Source: Tepidibacter aestuarii
GTDB lineage: Bacteria > Bacillota > Clostridia > Peptostreptococcales > Peptostreptococcaceae
Assembly: GCF_934924865.1 (NCBI RefSeq)
Contig: NZ_OW235315.1
Coordinates: forward strand, 1,364,001-1,428,000
Direction: 5' to 3'
DNA length: 64,000 bases
Positions within the stretch are counted from its first letter, which is position 1, and each line of letters begins with the position of its first letter. Of this stretch, positions 8,457 to 17,883 are shown in pieces. The position numbers were made by a program, and so were the translations under genes. The notes beneath the pieces were generated by a model. That model saw nothing but the letters and a program-made list of their open reading frames with translations, searched no databases and was not told the DNA's origin.

Positions 8457-9733
8457 GAAAAGTTGTAGTCATAGGTGGAGGTTGGGCAGGATGTGCGGCT
8501 GCTATTAGTGCTAAAAAAGCAGGAGCAGATGTTACTTTAATAGAAAGAACTGACATGTTACTTGGACTTGGAAATGTCGGTGGGATTATGAGAAACAACG
8601 GAAGGTATACAGCTACAGAAGAAAATATTCTTCTAGGTGGTAGAGAATTATTCGAACTTACTGATGAATATTCGAGACATAAGGATATTAATTTTCCGGG
8701 ACATAATCATGCCAGCTTGTACAATGTGACACTTATAGAAAGTGCAGTTAGAAATAAATTGATTGATATGGAAATAAAGATAATTTTTAAAACAAGAGTT
8801 GTAGATGCATATGTTGAAGATAAAACTATTAAATATATAAAACTCGACAATGATACTAATATTACGGCAGATTCATTTATAGAGACTACAGGATCAACAG
8901 GACCTATGGGAAATTGTTTGAAGTACGGTAATGGTTGTTCTATGTGTGTTTTAAGATGTCCTTCGTTTGGTGGAAGAGTTAGTATTACTAAAAAATGTGG
9001 TGTAGAAGATATAATAGGAAAGAGAAAAGACGGAACTTATGGTGCTTTTAGCGGATCTATAAAGCTTAATAAAGAATCTTTAAGCGATGAAATAAGGGAA
9101 GAACTAAATAAAAATGGGGTTTGTATAATACCACTTCCTAAAGAAGAAATTAATGAAGAAAAACTAGATATAAAGGTATGTCAGCAGTATGCATTAGATG
9201 CATTTGCTAAAAATATAGTACTACTTGATACAGGTCATGCAAAATTGATGGCTCCTTTTTATCCTCTAGAAAAGCTTAGAAGGATAAAAGGGTTTGAAAA
9301 TGTAAAATTTGAAGATCCATATTCAGCTGGTATAGGTAACTCTATAAGATATTTATCTATTGCTCCAAGAGATAATAACCTAAAGGTTAACGGACTTAAT
9401 AACTTATTTGTAGCTGGAGAGAAATGTGGCCTTTATGTAGGTCATACGGAAGCTATATGTACCGGCTATTTAGCAGGTCATAATAGTGTTAGAAACATGA
9501 TAGGTATTCCACTTTTGCAGCTTCCTATAAATACAGTTATTGGAGATATAGTGTCTTATGCAAATGAAATGATGAATAAAGAAGGTGGAGATAAACTTAG
9601 ATTTACATTTGCAGGATCTATATTTTTTGAAAGAATGAAGGAAAGAAATCTATATACAACGAACCCGGATATATTGTATGAAAGAATTAGCAAGGTAGGG
9701 CTTTTGAATATATATGATGAAAGATTAATTTAA
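8453..9733 (+). CDS. FAD-dependent oxidoreductase (GidA/TrmFO-like Rossmann fold)
   Basis: The N-terminus has the dinucleotide motif VVVIGGGWAGCAAAISAKKAG and the glutamate (LIER) that binds the FAD ribose; the C-terminal FAD motif is NNLFVAGEKCGLYVGHTEA. Cysteines in GNGCSMCVLRCPS (about 170) could hold a cluster. At 427 residues it is shorter than GidA and is probably a clostridial redox enzyme rather than a tRNA modifier. ATG is chosen for AAGGAGG eight bases upstream. It is translationally coupled to the PyrK-like gene, so the pair likely forms an electron-transfer complex; the substrate is not evident. Confidence 0.8.
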   Translation: MRKVVVIGGGWAGCAAAISAKKAGADVTLIERTDMLLGLGNVGGIMRNNGRYTATEENILLGGRELFELTDEYSRHKDINFPGHNHASLYNVTLIESAVRNKLIDMEIKIIFKTRVVDAYVEDKTIKYIKLDNDTNITADSFIETTGSTGPMGNCLKYGNGCSMCVLRCPSFGGRVSITKKCGVEDIIGKRKDGTYGAFSGSIKLNKESLSDEIREELNKNGVCIIPLPKEEINEEKLDIKVCQQYALDAFAKNIVLLDTGHAKLMAPFYPLEKLRRIKGFENVKFEDPYSAGIGNSIRYLSIAPRDNNLKVNGLNNLFVAGEKCGLYVGHTEAICTGYLAGHNSVRNMIGIPLLQLPINTVIGDIVSYANEMMNKEGGDKLRFTFAGSIFFERMKERNLYTTNPDILYERISKVGLLNIYDERLI

Positions 9734-9743
9734 AAATATTGAA

Positions 9744-9778
9744 GCTGTGGCATTGGTTAGGTGCCATGGCTTTTTTAT
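9744..9778 (+). terminator. Terminator after the redox operon
   Basis: A GCTGTGGCA / TGCCATGGC stem is followed by TTTTTT. Confidence 0.8.
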
Positions 9779-10099
9779 TTAAAAATTTATAAGCTATTAG
9801 AATTTAGGTCTATTTATATTACCTATAGAAAAGTTTTCGTTACACATTTGTGTCTGGTTTTCAATAGAGTCATCTTTACCAATAAAAACAGATTTACCAG
9901 AATAAAGTACAGCTTTTATAATAGTCCCTTTTCTAATTTGTTATATGTAAATTATAGCATAAGCAAACTATATGTTTACTAAAAGTATATTTGTACATTA
10001 TGATATAAAGCAATATATATAATTTTCAAAAACATACATATAAATTAATTTTATACAAGTGTTATAGAATTAGTTTGGTAATAAAATTTTATAAGTAGA
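9779..10099. other. AT-rich intergenic stretch
   Basis: No convincing reading frame with a ribosome site, and no repeat, RNA gene or mobile element was seen. Confidence 0.5.
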
Positions 10100-10126
10100 A
10101 AAGCGATCAAAATTTTGATCGCTTTT
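10100..10126 (-). terminator. Hairpin terminator for the Csp-like subtilase gene
   Basis: The perfect palindrome AAAGCGATCAAAATTTTGATCGCTTT has T/A tracts at both ends, about 45 nt past the stop of the minus-strand gene. It could work in either direction. Confidence 0.7.
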
Positions 10127-10169
10127 AATATATTTTAATAATAGTTATCATATATATTCAATTATACTA

Positions 10170-11933
10170 TTAATCTCTGATTATTATTTTTACTATTTTA
10201 TCAAAAAAACCTTTTAAATTCAACTGTCCATATCCCCATTCCTTATCTGGGTATTTTCGTATATCTATTCTTTCAGCTCCCATTATAAAAAAGTTCTTTA
10301 TAGTTTGAGTATTCATATACATATCATTTTTTTTTCCCCATTCAAGCAATAACGCTGAAACACCTGCAGTAATTGCAGCGGAAACACTGGTTCCTGTCAT
10401 TTTTTTAAAACCATTATTAGGTGATGGTCCACTAACATTAAAACCAGGTGCTACGATTTCTGGTTTGATATTTTCATTTCTAGTATTTCCTCTCCCAGAA
10501 GATTTAACTAAACTTTTATCTTTTAATTTATATGCTCCAACAGTTAGAACCCCTTTAGCAGTTGATGGTTCTGTAATAGTTGAATTAGGCTCAGGCTCTG
10601 AAAAATGTACACTGTCAACCCAACCACTTCTAGTAATGAAACTATGAACTTTTCTATTAACAATTAAATCACCATATAAAATAATGTTCCATATCCCATC
10701 AGTTGGATTTTTGAATCGGATTGAATATAGTTGATTACCAGATAACATTTCGAACATTTCATATTTTATATATATTTCAGTTTCTTCAAGTATCAATGTA
10801 TGTTTTTCTTCTTGTTTATATTTTATATTAAATGGTATTTGAGAAATAAATTCACCAGTTGGTGACTGAATTGATATTGGCATAAGATCTGGGAAAGAAT
10901 TCCAAATATTCATTGTAAATCCTTTTACGCCTTTACCCACATTTATTTCAATTACTTTTTCTTGTTCATCTTCTTGTTCATCTTTAGAAAATTCTCCGGA
11001 GTAGTGCCTTTGTGTTAGTGCTTCATTTCCCGCTGCTACAACTACTACATTTCCTTCTTTAGCACCGACCTGAGATAAATATACTTCAGATGTACTACTT
11101 CCATCATGACCTCCCTGATTACTACCTATTCCAATACAAATAACTAATTGTTTACCTATATGTTTTTGAGCTTGCTTAGTTAAGTATTTTACAGCCATCA
11201 TCAAATCGGTACTTTGATAAGCAGTTACTGAACTATCATCAATTAAATAAAAATCCTTTAAATATTTTTTTGATTCTTTTAATTTTACTACGATAAGTTC
11301 TGAATCTGGAGCAATACCTATAAAATTTACATCTTTTTCAATTATTTTTTTTCCTGCAGCAACACCTGCTAAAAATGTTCCATGTCCAGATTTATCTTTA
11401 GTTGGAACAATTGAAAATGGATTTTCAGATTTTAAGGCTTGATTAATTTCCTCTCTTGTAAACTCTGTTCCATATTCAAATTCATCAGGAGGGTTTCCCT
11501 GAATTGTCTGATCCCAAATAGAAATAATTTTGGAAGTATCATCTTCATAGATAAAGGCAGGATGCGTATAATCGATTCCAGAATCAATAATTCCAATGAT
11601 AACATCCTTTCCTCCAAACATATCATGATATTTTTTAATGCCATTATATTCTGAAAAATGCTTTTTGTAATCTATAAGATCTTCTTCTTCATATGTAACA
11701 CCATATGGACCATATAAATTAGGAACAAGAGAGTATTTTAAATTCCCTAGCAATTGTATTCTATTTTCTTCTGATTCTTCTTTAATATGCAATATTGCAA
11801 TATCATTATTTACGATTTGATAAGATTGTGCAGTGTGATATGCTACATAATGATCCAACTTATTTAAATCACCGCCATAGTGTACTATTATATCAACATA
11901 TTGATCTGATATAATTGGGTCATCTATTCCCAT
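10170..11933 (-). CDS. S8 subtilisin-family peptidase, clostridial Csp-like
   Basis: It resembles the Csp germination proteases, which in clostridia activate the cortex lytic enzyme SleC. All three catalytic residues are visible: Asp117 (IGIIDSGID), His184 (SGHGTFLAG) and Ser516 (GTSVSAA). A long insertion separates His and Ser (the jelly-roll-like region of Csp proteins, about 300-450). There is no signal peptide; the N-terminal about 95 residues look like the Csp prodomain. It has 587 residues and the ATG follows AAGGAG. The upstream same-strand gene is a small Cys-containing protein. No sleC is in the window, so a germination role is inferred. Confidence 0.82.
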   Translation of the reverse strand: MGIDDPIISDQYVDIIVHYGGDLNKLDHYVAYHTAQSYQIVNNDIAILHIKEESEENRIQLLGNLKYSLVPNLYGPYGVTYEEEDLIDYKKHFSEYNGIKKYHDMFGGKDVIIGIIDSGIDYTHPAFIYEDDTSKIISIWDQTIQGNPPDEFEYGTEFTREEINQALKSENPFSIVPTKDKSGHGTFLAGVAAGKKIIEKDVNFIGIAPDSELIVVKLKESKKYLKDFYLIDDSSVTAYQSTDLMMAVKYLTKQAQKHIGKQLVICIGIGSNQGGHDGSSTSEVYLSQVGAKEGNVVVVAAGNEALTQRHYSGEFSKDEQEDEQEKVIEINVGKGVKGFTMNIWNSFPDLMPISIQSPTGEFISQIPFNIKYKQEEKHTLILEETEIYIKYEMFEMLSGNQLYSIRFKNPTDGIWNIILYGDLIVNRKVHSFITRSGWVDSVHFSEPEPNSTITEPSTAKGVLTVGAYKLKDKSLVKSSGRGNTRNENIKPEIVAPGFNVSGPSPNNGFKKMTGTSVSAAITAGVSALLLEWGKKNDMYMNTQTIKNFFIMGAERIDIRKYPDKEWGYGQLNLKGFFDKIVKIIIRD

Positions 11934-11991
11934 AATAAACTCCTTCCCTTAAATAATTAATATAGAACACTCTTTTTTATAATAGTAATCT

Positions 11992-12480
11992 CTAAATGTT
12001 TGTACACTCGTTGATGCAATTATCTGAAGCAATCTTAACCCACCTGTTTATATTTTGATTATATTGCTCAATACATACATTTACACATAATCGACTACCA
12101 CTTTTATTTGGTGTCAATTTTGCTCTAAATCTACCTTCTATTGATTGTAAACTAAATGTTTGCTGAGATACTGTTGTTTGCGTAGGATTGATATTAAATT
12201 GTGTAACTACATTATTACTATATTTCACAAATATGGTACAGCTATTAGAATTACAATTTCCAAATTGTACAGAAAATAAATTTATATTAGGAAACTGTAC
12301 TCCTAAAACGTGGTTGGAATTATTATAAGGCTTAGCTCCTACTGCATGATTAAAGTAAAATTCATTACCTGGATTATTAATAAATACAGGATAGAATATA
12401 GGTACATATAAATAAGGAATTTTTCTTAATTGATATAATGATATAAAAAAATATGGATAGGTCAATAAATTATAATGCAT
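11992..12480 (-). CDS. Hypothetical protein (162 aa)
   Basis: No family recognised. The first about 45 residues are rich in Tyr, Pro and Phe. Then comes an Asn-rich segment that looks like beta strands. Cysteines cluster in two places (GNCNSNSCTIF and CVNVCIEQ...DNCINECTNI), suggesting cross-linking or metal binding. There is a GGAGGATATTGT ribosome site and a methionine start. It lies 58 bases upstream of the Csp-like protease on the same strand, so the two may be one unit. A spore-surface protein would fit the composition, but that is a guess. Confidence 0.6.
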   Translation of the reverse strand: MHYNLLTYPYFFISLYQLRKIPYLYVPIFYPVFINNPGNEFYFNHAVGAKPYNNSNHVLGVQFPNINLFSVQFGNCNSNSCTIFVKYSNNVVTQFNINPTQTTVSQQTFSLQSIEGRFRAKLTPNKSGSRLCVNVCIEQYNQNINRWVKIASDNCINECTNI

Positions 12481-12925
12481 ACAATATCCTCCTTAACTAT
12501 TTTTTAGACACTACTAAATAGATTATTCAAACGTTTTAGTTTCTGTTACTATATAGAAGTAACAAAACACTATCATAAATCTAAAAAAACAAAATTCATA
12601 ATATAATTTTAAAAATTTAAAATAGAATTAAATAAATATCTATAGATATGAAAATAGAATAAAATATTATAATGACCTTGATAAAGCACATACAATAAAT
12701 CAAAATGATGATTTTATAGACTTAGCAGTTGAACAAGTAAATAGAACTTTATATTTGTATTTAAGACTCATATAAAAAATAAAAAAGTATGAATAAAAAA
12801 TATTAAAACAGCTCATAATATAATTAAGATGCTAATACATTAGATAAAATCATAAATTACAAAAGATAATTTAATTGATTAACACCCGACAAATAATTTG
12901 ACAAAATTATTTGGGAGGTAAATCT
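12481..12925. other. Intergenic stretch with a possible gene remnant
   Basis: Mostly AT-rich DNA. About 12668-12775 the plus strand reads as the end of a small protein (YNDLDKAHT, then DFIDLAVEQVNRTLYLYLRL, stop) with no start or ribosome site, suggesting a decayed gene. Confidence 0.35.
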
Positions 12926-13114
12926 ATGGAATGTATTTTAGTATCCCTATTCATTTTATTTATACATATTTATTATTTAGATATTAATATTGATGTAAAA
13001 GTTAATATTTATAATCTACAAAATAATAAATACAGTAGGATAAAATGGATACTTCTAGCTTTATTTAAATCTATTATAAGAACTTTCTTAGATTGGTTTT
13101 ATATAAAGCTTTAA
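12926..13114 (+). CDS. Small membrane protein (62 aa)
   Basis: A GGGAGG site precedes the ATG. The first about 20 residues form a hydrophobic helix, and a second amphipathic stretch ends the protein (ALFKSIIRTFLDWFYIKL). No family recognised. A terminator follows directly, and the group II intron has inserted behind that terminator. Confidence 0.5.
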   Translation: MECILVSLFILFIHIYYLDINIDVKVNIYNLQNNKYSRIKWILLALFKSIIRTFLDWFYIKL

Positions 13115-13115
13115 A

Positions 13116-13146
13116 AGGCAATCTCTTTATAGGGATTGTCTTTTTT
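13116..13146 (+). terminator. Terminator, apparent target of the group II intron
   Basis: AGGCAATC / GATTGTCT arms with TTTTTT; the intron boundary lies three bases after the T-tract. Confidence 0.85.
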
Positions 13147-13149
13147 AAT

Positions 13150-15063
13150 GTGCGCCCAGCATGGGTACAAACTAGTCGGTGAAAGTCCGATACGGGGGTT
13201 GATAGTGCCAACCGTTAGCTTAAGACAAGGGTGTCCATCGTGAGGTGGAATCTGAAGGAAGTCGGCGGCAAAACTCTGGTCTGAGGTACACGAACTACAT
13301 TTGAGGCTTAACCTTGTGGATGAGATTGCATTACAAATCAAAGTCCAAAACTATCCGAAACAAGGAAAGTAAATGTAGCAGATATATGGAGGGAAAGTTT
13401 GTGCTCTTACCTGGGGAGGTCTTACAGGTACATTATCAAAAGATGAATTTCTAGATAATAACTCATGTAGTGATACATGACTGAACGGTAAGAAGTCAGC
13501 AGAGGTCATAATACCACACTATGTGCACGTAGTGCGGGAAGGACTGAACATTAGGGAGGTGAGTAAGTTTGATATACTCGGGAAACACGAATAAAAGACA
13601 GAAAATCTCAAAAGAGAGCAAGACTGTGGAAGTAGAGTTGGAAACTCAAGGTAAACAGAATGCGTCCAGTGGTTTAACGGCGTTATCAAATTCGAAAGCT
13701 AAATCTGAAATGGATACTGAAAATTTACTCGAAAGAATTGTAAGTAAAAGAAATTTATATGAAGCATATAAACGAGTAAAGAAAAATAAGGGGAGTCATG
13801 GTGTTGATGGAATGAGAGTGGATGAACTTCTCCCCTTTCTACAAGAAAATGTCTCTTCTTTGATTTCAAATCTGTTGAATGGAGAATATAAACCACAACC
13901 CGTTAGGCGAGTAGAAATACCAAAACCAAATGGTGGAGTAAGATTACTTGGAATACCAACAGTAGTAGATCGATTAATTCAACAAGCTATAGCACAAATA
14001 TTAAATGAAGTATTTGATAAGGAATTTTCAGAAAATAGTTATGGATTTAGACCAAAAAGAAGTGCTCATATGGCACTTAAACAAGCTCAGATGTATATTA
14101 ATGAAGGCAACAGATATGTCGTAGACATGGATTTAGAGAAGTTCTTTGACACTGTTAATCATGATATATTAATGTCACTTCTAGCACGAAAAGTAAAAGA
14201 TAAGCGCGTATTAAAATTAATACGAAAGTATCTCAACTCAGGTATTATGTTAAATGGTGTGATTGTGAAATTAGAAGATGGAACACCCCAAGGTGGACCT
14301 CTTAGCCCATTATTAAGTAACATATTACTTGATGAACTTGATAAAGAACTAGAAAAAAGGGGACATAAATTTTGTCGCTATGCAGATGATGCAAATATTT
14401 ACGTTAAAAGTAAAAGAAGTGGAATAAGAGTGCTAGAAAGCATTACAAAATTTCTAGAGAAAAAGTTAAGACTGAAGGTCAATGTTGAGAAAAGTGCAGT
14501 GTCGTCTCCTATGAAAAGAAAATTCTTAGGATATAGCTTTTACTACTGTAGAGGTAGTGCTAGGTTTAGGGTTCATAATAAAAGTTATGAACGTCTTAAA
14601 GAAAAGATTAGAAAGATTACAAATAGAAATGTGAGTATGAATTTTAATTTTAGACTTAAGAAACTAAAAGAAATTACAACCGGTTGGGTGAACTACTACA
14701 AATTAGCAGATATGGGGAATAAACTAGAAGAAATAGATAAGTGGATACGCAGACGCCTTAGAGCCTGTATATGGAAAACGTGGAAGAAAACCAAAACACG
14801 ATTTAAAAACCTAAACAAACTAGGGATACCAAAACACAAAGCACTGGAATATGCGAATACACGAAAAGGACATTGGAGAATATCTGGAAGTCCAATATTA
14901 AATAAAACCATAACTAATCAAAGATTGATTAATCATGGTTTTAAGAGTTTATCTTCACAGTACAAGAAAATCAGATTGTCTTAATGAACCGCCAAGTACC
15001 GAACGGTATGCTTGGTGGTGTGAGAGGACGGTAAATAAAATAATTATTTACCTCCTACTCGAT
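13150..15063 (+). mobile_element. Group II intron, probably class C
   Basis: The 5' end GTGCGCCCAG matches the group II GUGYG boundary, followed by a structured non-coding 5' region of about 400 nt. After the ORF come domain V (ACCGCCAAG / CTTGGTGGT stem with inner TACCG-CGGTA) and domain VI (GGTAAATAA / TTATTTACC with a bulged A in CCTACTC), ending in GAT, the expected AY end. Insertion just behind a rho-independent terminator is the hallmark of class C introns, and the encoded protein lacks an endonuclease domain, which also fits. It appears complete. Confidence 0.88.
13569..14984 (+). CDS. Group II intron reverse transcriptase/maturase
   Basis: The intron-encoded protein splices the intron and copies it into DNA at the target. 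Reverse transcriptase motifs are NRYVVDMDLEKFFDTVNHD, the GFRPKRSAHMAL block, TPQGGPLSPLLSNILL and the catalytic YADD. The maturase (GIIM) domain follows (WVNYYKLADM, RRRLRACIWKTWKK, KGHWRISGSPIL). No HNH endonuclase is present at the C-terminus. TTG is chosen for GGGAGGTGAG upstream; an ATG at 13710 would also give an intact domain set. Length about 471 residues, no stops or frameshifts. Confidence 0.92.
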   Translation: MIYSGNTNKRQKISKESKTVEVELETQGKQNASSGLTALSNSKAKSEMDTENLLERIVSKRNLYEAYKRVKKNKGSHGVDGMRVDELLPFLQENVSSLISNLLNGEYKPQPVRRVEIPKPNGGVRLLGIPTVVDRLIQQAIAQILNEVFDKEFSENSYGFRPKRSAHMALKQAQMYINEGNRYVVDMDLEKFFDTVNHDILMSLLARKVKDKRVLKLIRKYLNSGIMLNGVIVKLEDGTPQGGPLSPLLSNILLDELDKELEKRGHKFCRYADDANIYVKSKRSGIRVLESITKFLEKKLRLKVNVEKSAVSSPMKRKFLGYSFYYCRGSARFRVHNKSYERLKEKIRKITNRNVSMNFNFRLKKLKEITTGWVNYYKLADMGNKLEEIDKWIRRRLRACIWKTWKKTKTRFKNLNKLGIPKHKALEYANTRKGHWRISGSPILNKTITNQRLINHGFKSLSSQYKKIRLS

Positions 15064-15231
15064 TCTCATAAAAGTATAAATAGATAATTGCCAATTATGC
15101 TATAGTTAAGATAATAACCTTAAAATATATGAGAATAATATATGAAAAAATCATCTATAGTGATAAAATTATACATATTATTTAATTATTGTATAATATG
15201 TATAAAATATGACTAAGAAGGAGTAAACACT

Positions 15232-16185
15232 ATGGGACAATTTGATAAAAATAAAAAATTATCGTTTGTATTAAATGATATTAACAGTATTCATTATGTA
15301 TTAGAGGAGTATCAGGAACTTTTGAAATCAGATCAAGTTGTTGAAGATGAGGTTTATCAGATAGAATTTGTTAAAAAAGTTGAAGATACTATTGAGCCAT
15401 TACAAAAAACGGATGGTTGCTTTGAACAACTAGATAAGCTTAGTATTTGGGGTGAAAGCCATCTGAATTTTGATACAATGGACTTCAATGGGAATGCATC
15501 AGAAACGATTTTATTTTCTCATGCTTTAAAGTTTCCAGAACTTAAAGAGAATGTTATATCTACAGCCAAAGAAATTGTATCATATTCTAGACGTCACAAT
15601 GATACTTGTAATATGTGGGTAGATGATCTGTGTGTGTTTGGTATTGAAGCATTATATTTACTGGCACTTAACATTCCTGAATATGCTTACTTAATCGGTG
15701 CTTATTTGATTCCATATTGGGATAGTGAGCATGCAGATTATGCAGTTATTTATACTTATGAAATTACAAGTCGATTTGGATTTGATGATAATATGTTAAA
15801 GATGTTTTGCTATTGTGACAATGTCGAAGCTAGAACAATTATGCTTGGTGGAGAATTTTATGGTGAACAAACAGAGCTAGACCTCGTTGAGTATTTTGAA
15901 CAAAACCCTGATAGGTATGAGCGTTTTAAAGAAATTATGATCGATAGATTTAAAGAACAAGAATTTATACAGTATTCAGAGAGTGAATATACTTCGAAAC
16001 CAATTCATTCTTTTTATGAATCTATAATGGCTTCATCTGATAGTATTGTTGAAGAATATGATGTGTGGGAAGATTCAAGTGATGCTCTAGAAGAAGTATT
16101 TATGAACAGTACTTTTAATAATGAGGCTACATTACTCCATCAAAAGATTGAAGAAATAATAGGGAAACCACTTACAGGCATATAA
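15232..16185 (+). CDS. Acidic hypothetical protein (317 aa)
   Basis: No family recognised. Strongly acidic, no signal peptide or membrane helix, probably all-helical with HEAT-like stretches (ETILFSHALKFPELKENVIS, GIEALYLLALNIPEYAYLIG). The ribosome site is GAAGGAG. A terminator with ATCTGCCAT arms follows about 120 nt after the stop. A degenerate copy of the gene plus its terminator lies at 56.4-57.4 kb at high nucleotide identity, so this block has been duplicated within the chromosome. Confidence 0.7.
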   Translation: MGQFDKNKKLSFVLNDINSIHYVLEEYQELLKSDQVVEDEVYQIEFVKKVEDTIEPLQKTDGCFEQLDKLSIWGESHLNFDTMDFNGNASETILFSHALKFPELKENVISTAKEIVSYSRRHNDTCNMWVDDLCVFGIEALYLLALNIPEYAYLIGAYLIPYWDSEHADYAVIYTYEITSRFGFDDNMLKMFCYCDNVEARTIMLGGEFYGEQTELDLVEYFEQNPDRYERFKEIMIDRFKEQEFIQYSESEYTSKPIHSFYESIMASSDSIVEEYDVWEDSSDALEEVFMNSTFNNEATLLHQKIEEIIGKPLTGI

Positions 16186-16308
16186 AATAAGAGATAGAAA
16201 CGATAGACAGGAATTAGTACATAGAAGAATAAGTAATATAATAGAGTTTAGAATTTTTTTGAAGGAAAAGAAGTTTTAGTAAAACAAGTGAATTGATATT
16301 ATTAATTG

Positions 16309-16346
16309 AAATCTGCCATGATTTATATGCTGATATGGCAGATTTT
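16309..16346 (+). terminator. Terminator after the acidic protein gene
   Basis: AAATCTGCCAT and ATGGCAGATTTT arms; the same terminator recurs behind the degenerate copy near 57.35 kb. Confidence 0.7.
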
Positions 16347-16580
16347 ATTGTTGTAAAGAACTATAACAATCCAAATGATTTTTTTAATGTTAAATATAAT
16401 AAAAATAGCTTTAGTTATAGGATACAGAAAAAATGCATCAGTAAAGACTACGGATTAGGCAATATTTATTAGTCAAAACTTACTGTTAAGGTTAAATTTA
16501 GAAGGGATGCATAGTATTTATGTAGAAATTTTATACTCTATGGCGAATAGAATGATTTAAATATAGGAGGAATATAGAAT

Positions 16581-17816
16581 ATGACAAATACTTGGATTTA
16601 TTCAGCAGATCCAAATTATTATGATGCAATAAGGGCATTTAAGGAGTTAGGTCAAGTAGATTGGAGAATGAAGAGTAATGTTGATGTTAATGATAGCGTG
16701 TACATATATATTGGATATGGAATTCAAAGCATAGCAATCAAAACTAAAGTTGTAGAGATAAATCCTGAAGAATTTATAGATGATAGTGATTATGTAATCA
16801 ATTCAGATAGAATGAATGTGGATAATAATGCAGATTATATAAGGTTGAAAATGATTGATTATTTTGATCAAGACAAAGAAAATTTAATGACTTATGAATT
16901 AATGAGAGAGAATGGCTTAAACGGATCTATTAGAGGTCCTATTAAATTAAATAATAATAAGCAGTTAAAAGAATATATTGAGCTTTCAGAAGAAAAAATG
17001 ATTAAAAACAGAATTAAAAATTTAGAAGTGTCAGATATACTTGCAAACAATCAGATAATGCATCTATTTAAATGTAGCAACTCATCAGGAATGAGAAGAG
17101 CTCACAGAACTAATACACTATCTATAATTTCTGATCATACCAAATCTTTATATGATGATAGATGGATAGATGGGATATTTCATTATACAGGTATGGGACA
17201 GGTTGGCGACCAAAGTTTAGATTATGCTCAGAACAAAGTATTATATCAATCAAATGATACAGACATTAAAGTATATTTATTTGAAGTTTTTGAAGAAGGA
17301 AAATATATCTTTGAAGGTGAAGTTGAATTATGTGATAAACCATACCAAGAAGACCAACCGGATAAGAACAATGATATAAGAAAGGTTTGGGTATTCCCTT
17401 TAAAAAGATGTAATGAAAACCAAGACGTAGTAATCAAAGATAATTCATATAACAAAAATAAAGACAAGAAAGAAAAAAAAGCTAAAAAATTATCTAACAA
17501 AGAACTTTTAGAAAAAGCAAAGAGAGCTAGAAAAAGATCAGGAACCAGGAATGTAAATACGGTTGTATATGACAGAGATGAACATGTAGCAGAGTTAGCT
17601 AAAAGAAGAGCTAATGGGATTTGTCAGTTATGTGGCCAAAAGGCTCCTTTTAACAATAAGAAAGGTGAGCCTTATTTAGAAACTCATCATATAGAGTGGT
17701 TATCTAGAGGCGGAGAAGATTCTATAGATAATACAGTAGCTTTATGTCCTAACTGTCATAAAAGAATGCATATATTAGATTGCAAAGATGACATTGAAAA
17801 GTTGAAAAATCTATAA
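16581..17816 (+). CDS. EVE/SRA/HNH modification-dependent (type IV-like) restriction endonuclease
   Basis: Residues 1 to about 135 resemble an EVE/PUA-like domain (TWIYSADPNYYDAI, then RLKMIDYF). Residues about 165-270 carry the SRA/YDG signature (DDRWIDGIFHYTGMGQVGDQ, then NKVLYQS), which flips out modified cytosines. A Lys-rich linker leads to the HNH nuclease at about 345-400 (CQLCGQ, ETHHIEWLSRGGEDSIDN, ALCPNCHKRMH), with zinc cysteines and catalytic His present. The architecture indicates cutting of DNA with modified bases, as in McrA-like enzymes. It has GGAGG upstream and its own terminator, with no methylase nearby. The family call is firm; the target modification is unknown. Confidence 0.85.
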   Translation: MTNTWIYSADPNYYDAIRAFKELGQVDWRMKSNVDVNDSVYIYIGYGIQSIAIKTKVVEINPEEFIDDSDYVINSDRMNVDNNADYIRLKMIDYFDQDKENLMTYELMRENGLNGSIRGPIKLNNNKQLKEYIELSEEKMIKNRIKNLEVSDILANNQIMHLFKCSNSSGMRRAHRTNTLSIISDHTKSLYDDRWIDGIFHYTGMGQVGDQSLDYAQNKVLYQSNDTDIKVYLFEVFEEGKYIFEGEVELCDKPYQEDQPDKNNDIRKVWVFPLKRCNENQDVVIKDNSYNKNKDKKEKKAKKLSNKELLEKAKRARKRSGTRNVNTVVYDRDEHVAELAKRRANGICQLCGQKAPFNNKKGEPYLETHHIEWLSRGGEDSIDNTVALCPNCHKRMHILDCKDDIEKLKNL

Positions 17817-17840
17817 TTAAGAGATATAAGGGAGTCTATA

Positions 17841-17873
17841 AAAACCTCCAAGGGTAGTAGTTGGAGGTTTTTT
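17841..17873 (+). terminator. Terminator after the restriction gene
   Basis: AAAACCTCCAA / TTGGAGGTTTT stem followed by Ts. Confidence 0.85.
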
Positions 17874-17883
17874 GTTATAATAT

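Noticed and set aside
7880..8598. Minus-strand frames within the redox operon
   Set aside because: They overlap clear coding sequence with known motifs and have no start signals; composition is that of a shadow frame.
9761..9982. 73-codon plus-strand frame after the redox operon terminator
   Set aside because: Starts within the terminator, has no ribosome site and no protein-like features.
13569..14984. Retron or diversity-generating reverse transcriptase
   Set aside because: The protein has a maturase domain and sits inside an RNA with group II domains V and VI; no msr/msd or template/variable repeats are seen.
16581..17816. Complete restriction-modification system
   Set aside because: No methyltransferase lies nearby; the domain set indicates a stand-alone modification-dependent enzyme.
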